DNA from: Bolinopsis microptera
Lineage: Eukaryota > Ctenophora > Tentaculata > Lobata > Bolinopsidae
NCBI RefSeq assembly: GCF_026151205.1
Contig: NC_087073.1
Location: 13,847,837-13,907,836 of the forward strand
DNA: 60,000 bases
Reading direction: 5' to 3'
The notes under the pieces are model-generated. The model had not been told where the DNA came from. It did not search any database and worked only from the letters and a program-made list of their open reading frames with translations. The first letter of the stretch is position 1, and every line of letters starts with the position of its first letter. Below, one piece after another: positions 1-13,700 of the stretch. A program made the position numbers and the translations under genes.

Positions 1-804
1 GATTATCATTATTCGATAAATATTCAAGATATTCACGTCTATGTAAGTTAGACCGGTTCAAAAAAACAAAATGTCCTTGAATAATTATGAGTATGTTCTT
101 ATCTGTTGATTCTTAGGTTCAAAGACCACCAAAAAAAATTTCAGCTTCCAACTCTTCCATCTTCGGTCCCCACCGGCCACGCCCATATTTTATTGGTTTC
201 TTATACAGGTAAAATATCTAGAATCGGCTTTTTTAGTATGAAGGAGTAATGTTAGCTGTTTAAGATTCGTTATTCAAATATAAATGTCATGAAGGCATTT
301 CGTTTAATGTGGGTTTTAAGTTCTGATGATGTTGAGAACCACGCCCTTGGATGGCCACGTCCATTTAAGAAAATTTAATTTCGGAAAACCGTATTATTTT
401 AGTTTTATTATTTAATGATCTGAATTTTTTTCACATTTCACATTTCCATATGTGATAGTAGTGAATAAATTGATGATATAAACGTTCTAAAGTGCTAAAA
501 ATATGGTAGAACTACATAATCTCTGCATCTGGTCGAAAAATATCGTGTCAATTAATGTCAGTATTCCAAAATTTTGCAAAACTGACATTGACATTAATTG
601 ACATTAATTGACATTAATTGACATTAATTGACGTTGCATCACCCCCATTTTATGTTTCTTTATACCTAAAATTTCATTTTAGTTTGTTCGATTATATCTA
701 ATTTTCACTTATCGAATAATATTATATCGTATCTTTACGTCATCATCTAAAGTCTAAACCAGTAATATCTGTGAGACTGATGCCAGTTCCCCCCAGAAAA
801 GGAG
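1..804. other. 5' flank without a recognised gene
   Basis: No exon-like segment is convincing in this AT-rich stretch. The only structured part is the repeat at 545-632. Upstream exons of the gene starting at 805 cannot be excluded: an in-frame stop at 778-780 closes the frame unless a splice acceptor lies between, and an acceptor-like CCCCCCAG ends at 796. Confidence 0.5.
545..634. repeat. 10-bp tandem repeat facing an inverted copy
   Basis: The unit ACATTAATTG is repeated about five times at 589-632. A reversed copy (TGTCAATTAATGTCAGT, about 547-563) lies just upstream, with ACTGACATTGACATT opposite it, so the segment can fold into a long hairpin. It lies about 170 bp upstream of the first gene. 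No function is apparent. Confidence 0.75.
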
Positions 805-3800
805 ATGAGATCTACAATGTCGTTTGAGTTGTATACCTACCTAATGTACACACCAGTTGTGTTCAACCTTCTCTTCGCTCAAGTGCACCCTCCTAAAATA
901 ACTATTCCTGCTAAAAGTAGGGAACTAAGACAGAAACAACAGGTTAGTCGTAATTATTTTAGGTTTAAACACAACCCCCTCATAACCCACAAGTCCCCCT
1001 CTTGACCAATAACCCCCTTCTTGACCCACAATCCCCCTCTTGACCCACAACCCCCTCTTGACCCACAATCCCCCTCTTGACCCACAATCCCCCCTTCTTG
1101 ATCCACGACCCCCCTCTTTACCAGGAAGTTGAGGACATGGCGGACATGGTAAGACGAGAGACCCTTGTACGAGCCAGGCTGGGACTAACGAGCCAGTTCT
1201 TTACCACTGAACTGTCGTCATACCTCGCTAGGATGCTCTGTCCTGTGTTCAGACCTGTCAATATTCAGGTACAGTATAGAATTTGTGAGGTGATATTTAG
1301 ATATACCAGTGATACACAGGTGTTTTTACTTTTTAGTGGACATGATGGCACCTTCAGAAAATCAACTACTGTAATACTTCGAAGAGAATTAACATCTCAA
1401 AATTATTTAATTTTCACGTCTCCAATTCCCATCTCCAGCTGTACAGTGAGAAGGAGAAGCAGGCTAAGGAGGACCTACTGAACCTGATGACTTGCTATGA
1501 CCTGCAGTTTGCTCAGCACCGCTCTCTGGAGGGCCTCATTACCTTTGCTTTGGAACCGGACGTGTACTCTCTGACTAGGTTTACAGGTTTACCGGAGGTC
1601 AAACAGCTTCCTTACTCGGTTAAACAGATGCTCGCTAGAGAGGTAATGTGGAACTTTTATTTGTTTTATTCAAGATTCTTATTCCCATTTTTATTTACTA
1701 TTATGATGGGGCCAAACCCACTTATATTGTTTAACATATGAATTATGGATGATGGTGTGGTGGTGAACCATATTTTACCTGAACATATTATTAATGTTCA
1801 AAATTTTCATTCCGTCAAAGTTTCCTCCGGTTTCGATACCTTGATGGCGACTTGTGTCACTCTCACCGACCTCACTGATTGGTCACTGGTCAAAAATTCA
1901 GGCAAAACCGTAAAATATTGGTCAAGGAAACGGCAGAAAAGCTTCTCTTCTAAAATCTTCTAAAATCTCTTTTTCTATTCTGACGATTTTCCGTTCATCA
2001 AAGCTTTGGGAACAGAACTTTAAGCACCTCAGTGGTGTCTTGTGCCATCCTCAGTGACCCTGTAAGATGGTAATTCAAGAAAAATTGAGTCAAAACAGTG
2101 AAATTTGGGTCGCGGAGAGCTGAAATTCGAATACCTTATCGGACCTTATTTGGACGGACATTAATTGAACGCTGGAGGCCTTAACGTTCATCTTAATGTC
2201 CGTTCAAATAAAGTCCGTTCATTTAAGGTCCGTCCGAGTTAAAGTCCGTTGAATTTTTTTCAAAAATTCGAACTTTTTGTCCAGAATATGACAACTATGA
2301 GAACTTTATTGTGCCGTAAGTTAACGACGGAAAGGTTCTCCTTGGTCTGCCGGAGGCACAGAAAACTCTACTAGTATATGATGTTTTCAAGGGGCACTTT
2401 GCGGAAAAAGTCAACGAAATTATGGCACTTAACAACATAGTTCATGAGCTAGTCCCCGCCAACATTACAAACTTGTTCCAGCCTCTCCATATATTACGGT
2501 AAATCGTGTTGCCAAGGACATTGTCTATTAGACGAGACTAAAGAGTTTCTCCAATATAAATTTGATTTATAGATTGCAACGGCCCTTAAGCGCTTGGTAC
2601 ATCGACTTTAATTCTATTTTAAGTCTATATAATTATCTGCACCCGGGAATTAAAAACTGCAAAATCTTGCTGCTTCGGGAAATTATATTACCACAATGAT
2701 ATCAGAGTTCAGACTACGCAATATGTAAGTCAACGAAATAAATCCCATGGAAAAAGCGCTCTTGATGAATCGCTAATGAGAGCGGGAACTGGAAAAAGGA
2801 CGGTCAAGCAAAACCCTTGCAAATCTGATCGAAGATATTCCCTCTAAGAGTTACTCCCAAGCTCCCACACTGTAAAACACTAAATCATGTCGAGTCCTAA
2901 ATAATGGTGATCAGTGCAGACCAAACAGCAAAGCCAAAAAAAAAGAAAAGGGGGGACCCCCAACCCATGTAGGCGTAGCTGAGACACCTCACAGCAAGTA
3001 GACCAAAGTGGCTCTTGCTTGTGAAAGGTGTATCAACTCCCCGCTTGGTTCAGCAAGGCCTGATGGAATTCTCTTCCAATTATTCAATTAGACAGTTATA
3101 TATATAGTATAGCCTTCTGACGCAGCCCACAAGTGAGCCAGAAAGGAGGTTAACTTATTTCATTCCAGCTGTTGTGAGCCTAATGATCATTATGAAAGTC
3201 TGTAAATAGCGATCAAGTTTCTAGCTGACTCATTGAAACTGAAAAGACGTTGAAACTGGGATAAAAAACATTACACGAACGCCCAAAAAGATGAACCAAT
3301 TGATATGAGCAACGTTTAAAATTGAACAGCGTTTTAACGTTGTATTTAATTTTAGATTGTGAATGAAAAGTTCTTAAACGTTTTATAAGCCAACGTTGGT
3401 TAATTTTAAAGGTTAATTTTTTAACGTTGAACTTGAACTATTTCATGCACGAAAACCCCTTTAATGAAGATGATATGCGATATTAAACACTGATCATGTA
3501 CACATCTTTTAACATTTTTACTGCTTAACGACTGCTTTTCTTACTTACTGTATAAAAATGGATTTAAAATCATTTTCTGAAATAAAAAAACGTTTTAAAA
3601 AATGAAAAAAATTCGGATTTTTTATGGTTTTGAGTGCCTTCTAGCGTTCATATTAATGTCCGTTCATAATTATGTCCGTTCATTTAATGTCCGTCCAAAT
3701 AAGGTCCGATAAGGTATATCCTACCGCGACCGGTAGCACATAATATGTATATTAATATAAAAAATAAAATAAAATCATAACTATTTGGGATTGTTTCAAT

Positions 3801-4127
3801 ATTTACATATTTGTCTGTTGGAGTCCTAGACGTTTTTCGACGATGCTAATTTTAAGTTTTCAGGTGGATTTGAAACGAATTGGAGCAGGAGGGGCGGAAG
3901 CTCCCAAACCCCAAACAACATCCACTGAAAAGACCACCAAAATACCCAAGATTGATTACACTAAAGAACGAATCCCAGTTAACTACTTATCTAAAGTGGT
4001 ATCAAACAAGGAAGCGTTTACACGGAAAAAGGAGGCTTACGTTCAGAAGTTGAGGACTTTTTATAAGTTTAATGAGGGTTTCTCTAATGCTGTCCGTAAA
4101 CCTGTTAAAATGTCCTCTTTCTTCTAG
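805..4127 (+). CDS. Unrecognised four-exon protein, about 249 aa
   Basis: Exons 805-942, 1125-1268, 1439-1642 and 3864-4127 join without frame breaks, all introns being phase 0, and encode about 249 residues ending KMSSFF plus stop. I do not recognise the family. The N-terminus (residues 1-46) is hydrophobic and aromatic and ends in a basic stretch. Residues 47-162 look mostly helical and charged (for example EKEKQAKEDLLNL), and residues 163-249 are Lys-rich. No signal peptide, membrane segment or catalytic motif is evident. The start ATG lies 8 nt after an acceptor-like CCCAG, so exon 1 may be an internal exon or a spliced-leader acceptor. A polyadenylation signal follows at 4175. Clean splice sites and consistent phase support a real gene; its function is unknown. 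Confidence 0.62.
968..1118. repeat. About 20-bp C-rich minisatellite in intron 1
   Basis: The unit is close to CTTGACCCACAATCCCCCT, repeated six to seven times with small variations, and fills most of the first intron of the 805-4127 gene. It runs straight into the acceptor of exon 2 (AG at 1123-1124) and so supplies that acceptor's pyrimidine tract. Confidence 0.8.
2131..3717. mobile_element. Decayed pogo-like DNA transposon in intron 3
   Basis: The ends are terminal inverted repeats of about 40 bp: ATACCTTATCGGACCTTATT starts at 2131 and its reverse complement ends at 3717, with about two mismatches over the arm. Inside both ends a subterminal motif near GTCCGTTCATTTAA recurs. A short GGTCGCGG/CCGCGACC pair at about 2109-2116 and 3725-3732 may mark longer ends or the insertion site. 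The interior holds a broken DDE-type transposase (next entry). The element is about 1.6 kb and sits wholly inside an intron, where it is presumably spliced out. Confidence 0.8.
2326..2531 (+). pseudogene. Broken DDE transposase fragment (pogo/CENP-B type)
   Basis: Reading from 2326, the frame gives LLVYDVFKGHF, then VPANITNLFQPLH, then a stop. A frame change restores ITVNRVAKDIVY before another stop at 2529. The order (L)DxFxGH, VPAN-TNLFQPLD and TVNRVAK is typical of DDE superfamily endonucleases of pogo/Tigger elements. The Asp of PLD has become His. Only about 70 residues remain, so it cannot encode a working enzyme. The surrounding inverted repeats fit a Tc1/mariner-superfamily origin. 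Confidence 0.75.
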
Positions 4128-4174
4128 ATTCTTAGGGGGAATTATTTGCCGAATTGTATTATTTTAATATTAAA

Positions 4175-4180
4175 AATAAA
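4175..4180 (+). terminator. Polyadenylation signal AATAAA of the first gene
   Basis: AATAAA lies 48 bp after the stop codon of the 805-4127 gene in an AT-rich context. The match is exact, and the spacing suits a short 3' UTR. Confidence 0.65.
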
Positions 4181-4752
4181 GTATTTAAAATTTATTGAGT
4201 AAAATCATGTTTATTCAGATTATAACAACATTGACACTGGAACTTTGAGAACCTTATATTGTAAAACCCCAATTTACCGTGAACTCCAATTTACTGCGAT
4301 TTACCACGATTTACCACGAACCCCTTAATGCTGTTGTTTCCGTTCCCCAAACTCTGCGGTCAATCGCGGTTCTACTGTATTGTAATTTTACTTATACTAT
4401 GACTGAATTTGAGACCAATCGGAACTGTCCACGAAGTATTTGAAATTAAACAGGGACCTGCCCTGCAAGAAGTTGACATCAAATTAGAATTGCTCTCGAA
4501 ATTGACTTCATATTAAACTGGACCCAGGATATAGTGTGTACAAATTAACAAAGATAGTCCCAGACTGTACGCTACCCCTGTACAGTACCATGACATTGTT
4601 TTATTTAGGGGCCTGCTCCACATATTAGAGGCCTGCATAACATCTAACTCCTTGACACGATATCGAGCTGTTAATTTGGGCTACCCTCGCCGTTCAAAGC
4701 TTTTCGGCTCTCAAATTTCAATATCTTTTGTGTAGGTTATCATGTGCGTTAC

Positions 4753-7700
4753 ATGGATTTGTGGACATATTTTGTTACGGTTATCATCGTCGGTATGTTT
4801 TTAAGAAGTTGTTAAGTTTTTAAAATTAGTATGGTGCAATTTTAAATTTATATTTAATTGTACTGTGTACTTAGGTGGATATTCTAATATAACTTTATTC
4901 AACGCTTGGTGTTTTACTTTTATTTGTTTGTGTATGAATACTCTATAGCCATAGGAAGATATAGAGTAGTACTGTGGTTTAAAAAACACTTAATCAGGTG
5001 GTTTTTGCCAACTTGAATTAAATGGAATGCTGGGAATGTTACCTTGTAACTGCTAAGGAAGTAGTGTCGATAGTTTTTACTTTTTGTATCTAACTTTCGA
5101 AACTCTAGAAAGATTTCTCACAAAGGTGGTTTTTAATATATGCAAACGGGCGGGGGAAAAAGTGCAAAAAGGAAACTCCGGCCCCTTAGCTATTAGTATT
5201 ATCTATAATTTAGAGTCAACTGTACGTGAATTTTAATTAATCCTTCTGTTTCTCGACAAAAACAATAAAATTCAGCTCTTGAAACCGAAGTCATGACGTG
5301 TTCTGAAATCATTGTAATTTTATATCGAAAATGCAAAGATAACATTTTGCAGGTGTACACTCAGTCAGTAAAGTTGGACCTGTGAGAGCAGTTGTTGGAG
5401 ACAATGCTACTAAAGCATCTATACGAGTACTTTTACCTGAATCAGGTCTGAAAATGAGACTGTATATAAGTATATACGTATTATAATCAAGTATTCCATT
5501 TAAGTTTAACCATCTGCTTTGTGTTGCATTTATCAGTTCAAACAATCTATTAGAGTTACTAGAGTCCCATTACCCATTTATTCGTCAACTTTTGATCAAA
5601 TGGACATGGGCATCGTTGGGGTAACCCCCCCCCCCCCCCCCTCACCGGACCCCAACTTAGACGGTTGTGAGCTTCGAATATCAATAACTTTGCTAATAGT
5701 AATAACCGCGAATAAAGCCAGCGTTCACACTTTTAACCGTTTAGTATGTTTATAAAATTAACCAAACATTTTTTCCCGTTGTTGGTAGCAAATATTTCCA
5801 TTCTACTTGAATTGCTGACACACGATCTCATCGATCACTTAGGTTGGTATCCAGAGGCTGGTGTATATAAAGTAGCTGAACTCGTCAAGAAAAAGACTGA
5901 AAATGATTACTCAAACATTTCTGTAAAGATAACTCTGTTTGGAAGCTCCAATAAGCGACTAATTTTAGACTCCGAGATAACCAAACCACTGTTTCAAAAT
6001 GTAAGTTTACATCATCGTCATTATGGTACGGCACTAGCACGTGGTAGTCGAGTGACGTAGTCCCCGACATGCCCCCGTGACATGGCCATTCACAAGCGTC
6101 TCTCACAATTCGTATGGAATGCAAGGTGTAGACTTTTGGTTTCGAGTAGACTTGGCTTTTGATAAAGGTTAGATTACAATATTGCATCACACGAAAATTG
6201 TGTTAGATTTCAAAATCTCCAACTTTATTATCGGACTAAGGTTAACTCGATTGCAGGACCAGGAGGACACGTACTATGTAGGGCTAGCTCACTCTACCAC
6301 TGCTCTGGAGATGACTACATTCCTCAAGATGCCGACAGTAACATTCTCGACTTTGTCTCACATAGATAACGGCACTCAGGTCCCCATAAACCCTGGATAT
6401 AGAAACTCTACCAAAGGACTCTTCAACCTTTTGGAGAACTTTAAGTGGTACCGTGTTAACTTTATCGTGTCTGAGACTCTACCTTGGTACAAAGAAACGT
6501 GGCAACTGCTTTATACTGACATTAAGAAGATGAAGAATGAGCCGGAGACTGGGGGGATAACGTACCCTAAAATAGGTCTCTTTGATTCTTTGAATGGAAT
6601 AATGTTGAATAATTATGTTATTTCTTGGACGGTGTTCTCAAATTGGCCTCTGATAGCACTTCTTTCCGGGTGCTGATTAACCTTAATATTGGGTATATAG
6701 TATCGGTCAACTGATCTTAGATTAACCTGTTTGCAGAGACAAGGACCAGAGCAAGTGAAGATGACGTTTTCTACCTGGACAGTCTTAAGGAAGACGAAGA
6801 GGACTTCATCAAACATATAAAATCTACACAGACTGCTAACATCTTTGTGTTTATCGGTCACCTGTGCGAGTTTCAGCACTATATCACAATTGCATACAAA
6901 CACGGTAATTGTAGATCTATTATCTAAAGCTGGTGTAGAGGTGAACAATAATAGCAATAAACCCTCAAACCCTGATCTCACTCAGCTCAAGTCTCAACTT
7001 AATTTAAATGTCCTGATCAACCCATGTATCCTCCAACCTGCTTTCCTCCCAGGTTACCTTGAGCCAGGTAAGATAATAATATACCTTGACATGTACGGTC
7101 AGATGATGAGAGATACTCCAGAGTGTACCACATCTTCTACAAACTGTACTAACTTCTGTACTGTACATGCTGTGGAGGAGGAACTGTTTCACAAAGCTAT
7201 GAACTTTGTTATAGTAGCGCTCACCCACTGGACTGATATTACAGATAACAATGTGGACAGGTATTTTATAAGATAAAAAGAATCGAAGTTGTACCAATTT
7301 CTACAAAATTTGAAGTATCATTCGCAACCTCCATCGATGAATGCGATTGCACTGCAACGCTGAACAGTGTATTTTCTAAATATCTAAATACACGTTGTCC
7401 AGGAGACGGTTTAAAGAGGATTTCCCTAGCTTGACTGCCAGTGATCACAGTGGGTTAGATATCTTGATGGCTGATTCTCTCAACATACTTGTGAAATACA
7501 TAAACAGAGAGGATGCCAAGCAAAGCCTCTCCACGTTCATCAGTGAACACCAGGACCTGTCTCTTTACTCAGGGGGGCTGGAATATGTTACTCCTCAGAA
7601 GAGGAGCCTGGAGAGCGGGGTCCGCTTCTTTCATGGTAATGAATATTTGGAGTTCATGACGTGGGACAATAACTGTGATGGAATTTACTGTCCTATTACA

Positions 7701-10700
7701 GTAAGCACAGGTGAATAATTTTACTGTGCTTTTAAGATATTACTTTTCTAGGCATTAGCACGGTTTAATATTTTGGATTACTCAACAAGTCATTATCTAT
7801 TAATTTTGATCAATCAGTTAAAAGCTTAATCACTGAGCTAACTGAAACAAATCATCTGTTCATTCTAGCTGTACCCACTTGAATATAATTTTCTCAGGTA
7901 AAAAGGTGCAGTGGGCAGGGGGAGTCCTACCTAAATCTGCCTTCAAATTACCTGACGACAGCACTGATCCCCTGATCATAATTTTACCTCTCATCTTCGC
8001 ACTGTTCATCATCATACTCGGGGCTGTGTTCACCACTCAAGTCTACAAAAAACAAAAGTGTGCGTCCTCTCAAAAACTTTGGTCTCTAGATCAGAAAAAC
8101 TTTGAGTTCGACAAAACCCACGACTTGCAACCAAGGACAAGCCACGGAGGAGCCTTTCCAAAGAGCTACCAGAACGTGCAGAACAAATCAGGCCGGTACA
8201 AAAACTGTGAGGTTTTCATAAAGGAGATAAGCAAAGTTAACCTGAACATTTCTAAAAACTATGAACTCACAACGGAGGTTCTAAAAAGAGTGGGCGGTAA
8301 AGCTGACAATGTCAACTTCCTAATAGGAATCCTAGATAAGCCTAATTGTGTGCTCCTAGTTCAACCTCTGTGCTCTAACGGTAGCCTGATGGACGTTATG
8401 CAGCACAACCCAATGAACATCCTGGACAACAACAACTTTAAACTCCACGTGCTAATGGATGTCTCTAAGGGAATGTCGTTTCTACATGACTCTCTCAACA
8501 TAGCTCACACCAACCTTAAAACGTCCAACTGTGTGCTCGACAGCAGGTGGACTGTTAAAGTCAGTGACTTTGATCCTCACCGAGTTAAACAGTGTTTTGT
8601 GGCGGATACGGAGGATCTGGAACATTCCCACGCTCACAAACTGTGGACAGCTCCGGAACTTCTGTCCAGCAAGTTCGCGGTAAAACTATTTTACAGTTTT
8701 AGATTTTGTTTGGAATAAAATCCGTCGTCAAATTCTTAACGTGAATTTTGTAATTTAATGAACAAAATTTCAGAAAATACATTTAAATACACGATTTAAT
8801 CAGGTACAGAGGGGATTGAAAATGTGTGATGTGTACAGTTTCGGGATGATAAGCTACCATGTGTTGGCAGGTGCACTGCCGTACCACTGCAAGGGGGAGG
8901 AGGGCGAGATTTCTTTCTCTGAGATTATAGCCAGAGTTAAGGGAAGGTCCGAACCTCCTTTCAGACCACAGGTAACTATGGTAACTATACGGGTAAACTG
9001 GGATCTTAACGCTGATATCTGAATTTAAATGATTTTTAATAATTGTGTTTTCCCTTAATTTTCTCGAGGTTTGTGTTCTTGTCTGTTTTTTATGTGATTA
9101 ATCTCTTCGAATTAATTCATTTTCGTGCAATTCATGCAATTTGAAATCACAAGCGGTATTTTGCAGTTGAAACTAAGTGATTGTAACGATAACAAGGAGC
9201 TTTGTAAGCTAATAAAGGACTGCTGGAGCCAGAGACCGAGTCTACGTCCTGTATTTGGGAAGATCTCAGAAGTTCTGGATAGTTGGACTATGCCAGGTCA
9301 GAGCTTTGGGGACTTTATTGCAAGCCAAATGGAAGAGTATTCTTATGGACTCGATCAAAAGGTTATAGGTACGTCTGGTACGACTACAATTGATTACATT
9401 TGTTGCATTCGGATTTTTACCTCAGTTTTTAGTTCACCTTTTTAGCATACCATTGGCAATTCTGACTGTTTCTACTCTAAAACCTCTAAAAAACTTCATC
9501 TTTTTAAGAGATGGAGGAGAAGCTAGAGAGCGAACGAACAGAGTTTGAGAGGTTACTTCAGAATATGTTGCCTCGGCAGATAGCCAACTCTATCAAGGCC
9601 GGAAGACAACCTTCCTTCGAACAGGCAGATGTACGTTACGATAGTTACCATAGTTACCATAGTTACCATAGTTACCATAGTTACCATAGTTACCATAGTT
9701 ACCATAGTTACCATAGTTACCATAGGGAATAGTTACCGTAGTATCCATAGTTAACATAGTTACAATGGTTACATTTGTTGTTCTGAAGCTTCAAACTTTA
9801 CCAAGAAGTATTTGTCTTTCCGATACTTTTATGCTTATCATTTCTGTTCACAGGTATCCTTATACTTTAGTGATATTTACAACTTCTCCAAGATATCTCA
9901 ACTCAAACGATTTCGGGATGATCCAAAACTTATTGTTGAATTCTTGAACGGGGTAAATTTCAATATTAACTATTAATTTCTATTAATATCAATACAAATT
10001 TTACCCCAGAAATATTACAACTATGCGACTAATAAATAATGTTCCGATCCGGAGATTATATTAACTATTTCAGCACATCCTTGTGCTTTCTTACATTTTT
10101 ATTCTGCCAGTTTCATGAAACTAACTAAACTTCGTTATTTTATTCTAACTGCAACAATTAAAGCTATACGAGGAGCTGGACAGATTAGTAAAATGTTTCC
10201 AAGATAAGCTGTATAAGGTGGAGACTATAAACGACTCTTATCTCGTCATGTCAGGACTACCAGTACGACATGAACACAGGTAAAATAACACAGTTACCAT
10301 GGTTGCCATGGTTACCGTATTTACCATAGGAAAATATGACAATAAATTGAAGATTTTTAGATAAGAGCCTAAGAGCCTAATCCTGTGTATTGAGTCGCTA
10401 CTCCAATCAAAATTCAGTATACAATTATGTTCTACTCTTATCTTATTTAATCTGAGATTATCATAAAATTTTTTTTGCAGCTATCTGCACGCTGGATATA
10501 TAGCTAACTTTGCACTGTTTGCTCTGAGTACAGTCAATGAGATAAAGTTGGAAGGGTATCCTGATGTTAGGGTTCAGATACGGATAGGAATACACTCTGG
10601 TATAATTACTCCCCCCCCCCCCCCCCCCCGCTTTATACTTTTCCTACTTTATAGTTCTCTAGAATCTAGTCGTGCTTGATTCAGATTGAACTTTGAATTA

Positions 10701-13700
10701 TGATTAAATGAATTAATATAAGATCAGCGACTACTTTTTGCAGGGAAGTTGGCTGCAGGGGTGATAGGGAAACTAAACCCGCGATATTGTCTATTTGGGG
10801 ACACTGTGAACTTTACCTCACGTCTTGAAAGTACGTGTCTTTATATCCACAAGTTATAACTTTACTGTTAGTAAGTTAGTATTGGTTGGTGCCTAGTCGT
10901 GCTACTCGTTAATCTACTGCCAATACCCCAGGGATGAAATCTATTCAACTGCTCGTTAAGCGATGATAGTATTTCTATCGTATCCCATAACATGCGCAGC
11001 ACAAGTTTGACTCTTGATTGGTAGTCCTGACGTGGCCTGGGATAATATTTACAAATTACACTTAATGCCATTACTTAATAATATGATCATTGGATTATTA
11101 GTAATGCCAATAACTGTAATTCTCTGAAGAAAATTGAAGTTAGGACCAGACTGAATATTTTATCTTAATTACTGATCTGTCTGCACACTAGGATTCAGAC
11201 CTGTCTGTTCAAATGATATCCAATTCCTTGGTAACCATGGTAACTATCCAAGGATCCAAACCGGTCGATTCCTGGTCGGACAACATAGTTACCATAGTTA
11301 CCATAGTTACCGTAGTAACAGCCGGTTCCCAGTCCGACAACATAGTTGACACTATCAACTTACTAAGTTCGCACTATTATTATTATATTATTAAGTAATG
11401 GTTAAAAGTGATATTATCTCATGGTTGGAATGTAAGTCAAATACCATAGTTACCATAGCTGTAACCATAGTAACCAATCTGTCAGGTACTGGAAAGCCCT
11501 TTACCATCCACACGAGTATCGACACAGTCAACCTGTTAGAACAGCACCCTAGCAGTGGACTGTTCAAGATTGTACAGAGAGTTGGGAAAGTTACCCTCAA
11601 AAACAGGGGCGAGCATCAGACTTACTTCGTTGTAGGTTCGTTAAACTTCTTCTCTCTCTATCTTCTCTCTTCTCAGTACTTCTACTTCGTGAACTTGTAC
11701 CTACTGTACCTACTGTGTCAGTAAACCAACCATATTATGATATTAATTAATGGTATGGCAATTCACACTGGATCTGTTGTAAGCCGATTCAGCTGCTTTG
11801 ATAGCCGATAAATCAGGTTGCAGGAGAGTACCGGCTCAGAAATTCACTAGAAATGACACTAGAAAATATCTTTACCATCATCAAAAACAAGAGCGATTGA
11901 TATTCACATTCCTTCAGGGATTACGTGTTACCATGATATTCACATTCCTACAGGAATGACGGGTTTCAAATGGCAGCTCCCTAAAGAGACAGAACGGTTG
12001 ATGAGACGAGGAGACAACTCCGACGAGACGGACTCTATTGCCTCCTTCAAGACGAGTGATAGTATTAGTATGGGACACACCAGTGCAACAGGACGTAGAA
12101 GGAAGACGTCAGCTACCAGCATGAGCACGTATACGGACCTGAGTGTTACTGAGTCTAGCTCCACTGCTACCTTCGTGGATGCTAGAGCTCCTAAACTGTC
12201 TTGTGCTGTCATGGAAACCAGCGTATCGTGAGTCATAGTTACAATAGTTACCATGGTTACCATTGTTACCATAGTTATAACCATGGTTACCATAGTTACC
12301 ATGGTTACCATAGTTACCATGGTTACCATAGTTACCATAGTTACCATGGTTACCATAGTTACCATGGTTACCATAGTTACCATGGTTACCATAGTTACCA
12401 TGGTTACCATGGTTACCATAGTTACCATGGTTACCATAGTTACCATGGTTACAATAGTTTCCATAGTTACCATGAGTCTAGTATTGACGTCATAAATATT
12501 TCCATACCAATCCAATACCAACATCTCCTGCTTTATCTATTTAGTTAATAGCTGTCAATTTGACAACTTATTTCATTCGTTTTGCGTGGACTAATAGCAG
12601 TAATCGTATTATTTTCAATAATATCGTAATAAAATGTCCCCCAGACAACTGATGTTGTTGATAGATAAGATGAGGAGACCTATAGACGAATCTAACGAGT
12701 TTGATGGAGAGCGAACTGCTAGACGGGCCTTTTCCGAGCCGGACGGGGGCAATTTCACTATGTTAGTTAATTATTACCATTAATTTCACTGATCGAGTTA
12801 ATTAGTACCATTTACTTCGGCCAGTCCTATCACTTCAACAGTCGGTCCTCGTAAGGGCCTAATACTGTACCTCAAGCTTTGCGCTAATCTAAACCATAAT
12901 AACCATTAACCATATACCATATACCATCTGCCTATCCTCTCTAACATTATTTTACGATATCTAATCATGGTTACCATGGTAACGATATATAATCTCATTT
13001 CTCACAGAGAGACAGATCAAAAGAAGCAGCGTATGTCGACCCCCTTCAGAAAGGAGAGTGATGAGTCCCTGTATAACCGAGTGAAGGAAGGGCGTGTCTC
13101 CAACCTCCTACCACAGATACCAGAACCTATCGTGTCTGGAGAGGGGGGTCCTGCTGATACCACCTCGGCTAGCTGCGGGTCTTCTAGTGATATTCTCTCT
13201 ACTTTATCCGATCCTTTGGGTGAACTAGGTTAGAAGCTGTTATCAATTCACGGAAACTCCATGACAGAACTTCAAATGAACTTCATGACTTTCACCCTTT
13301 CAAATGAACGGTAACCTGCACTATACTAACTGTAAGTCAACCTAATCACCATCCCTCCTCAGGATTAGCAGAAGAAGCCGGCCTCCTCTCCTCTGTCTAT
13401 AACCACTATGAGACTCCTCCTACTCCTCCAAATGAACTCAACTACAGAGATGAGACCGACACAGTCCCTGACAGAGAGGATCACCTTGACAACGAGGATC
13501 ACCTTGACACCCCCACTGAGGGTAATATCTCCAGGGTCTCCTCCATCAAACGTCGTGACACTAACTGTACCTTGGTGGCACCCTCTGCGTACGCTCTGTC
13601 GGGGTTCCCCATGGTTATGGGTAAGAAGCGGTACTCTTGTAGGAAGAAGATGCCGTCCAGTACAAACGAGCATGCTTCTACTGAGGGAACTGATGGTACT

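Noticed and set aside
7701-7710. GTAAGC at 7701 as the donor of cyclase exon 7
   Set aside because: It would end in phase 0 and put the membrane exon out of frame. The GTGAAT donor at 7711 gives the needed phase 1, although GTAAGC looks stronger by consensus and could be used in a truncated isoform.
12201-12548. Long open frames giving YHSYHG, VTMVTM and similar peptides on both strands
   Set aside because: They arise because a 9-bp intronic satellite without stops keeps several frames open. Flanking splice sites of the cyclase gene place the array in an intron.
13365-13673. Minus-strand open frame opposite the last cyclase exon
   Set aside because: The + strand exon has matching phase, acceptor and stop codon. 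The minus frame is a shadow.
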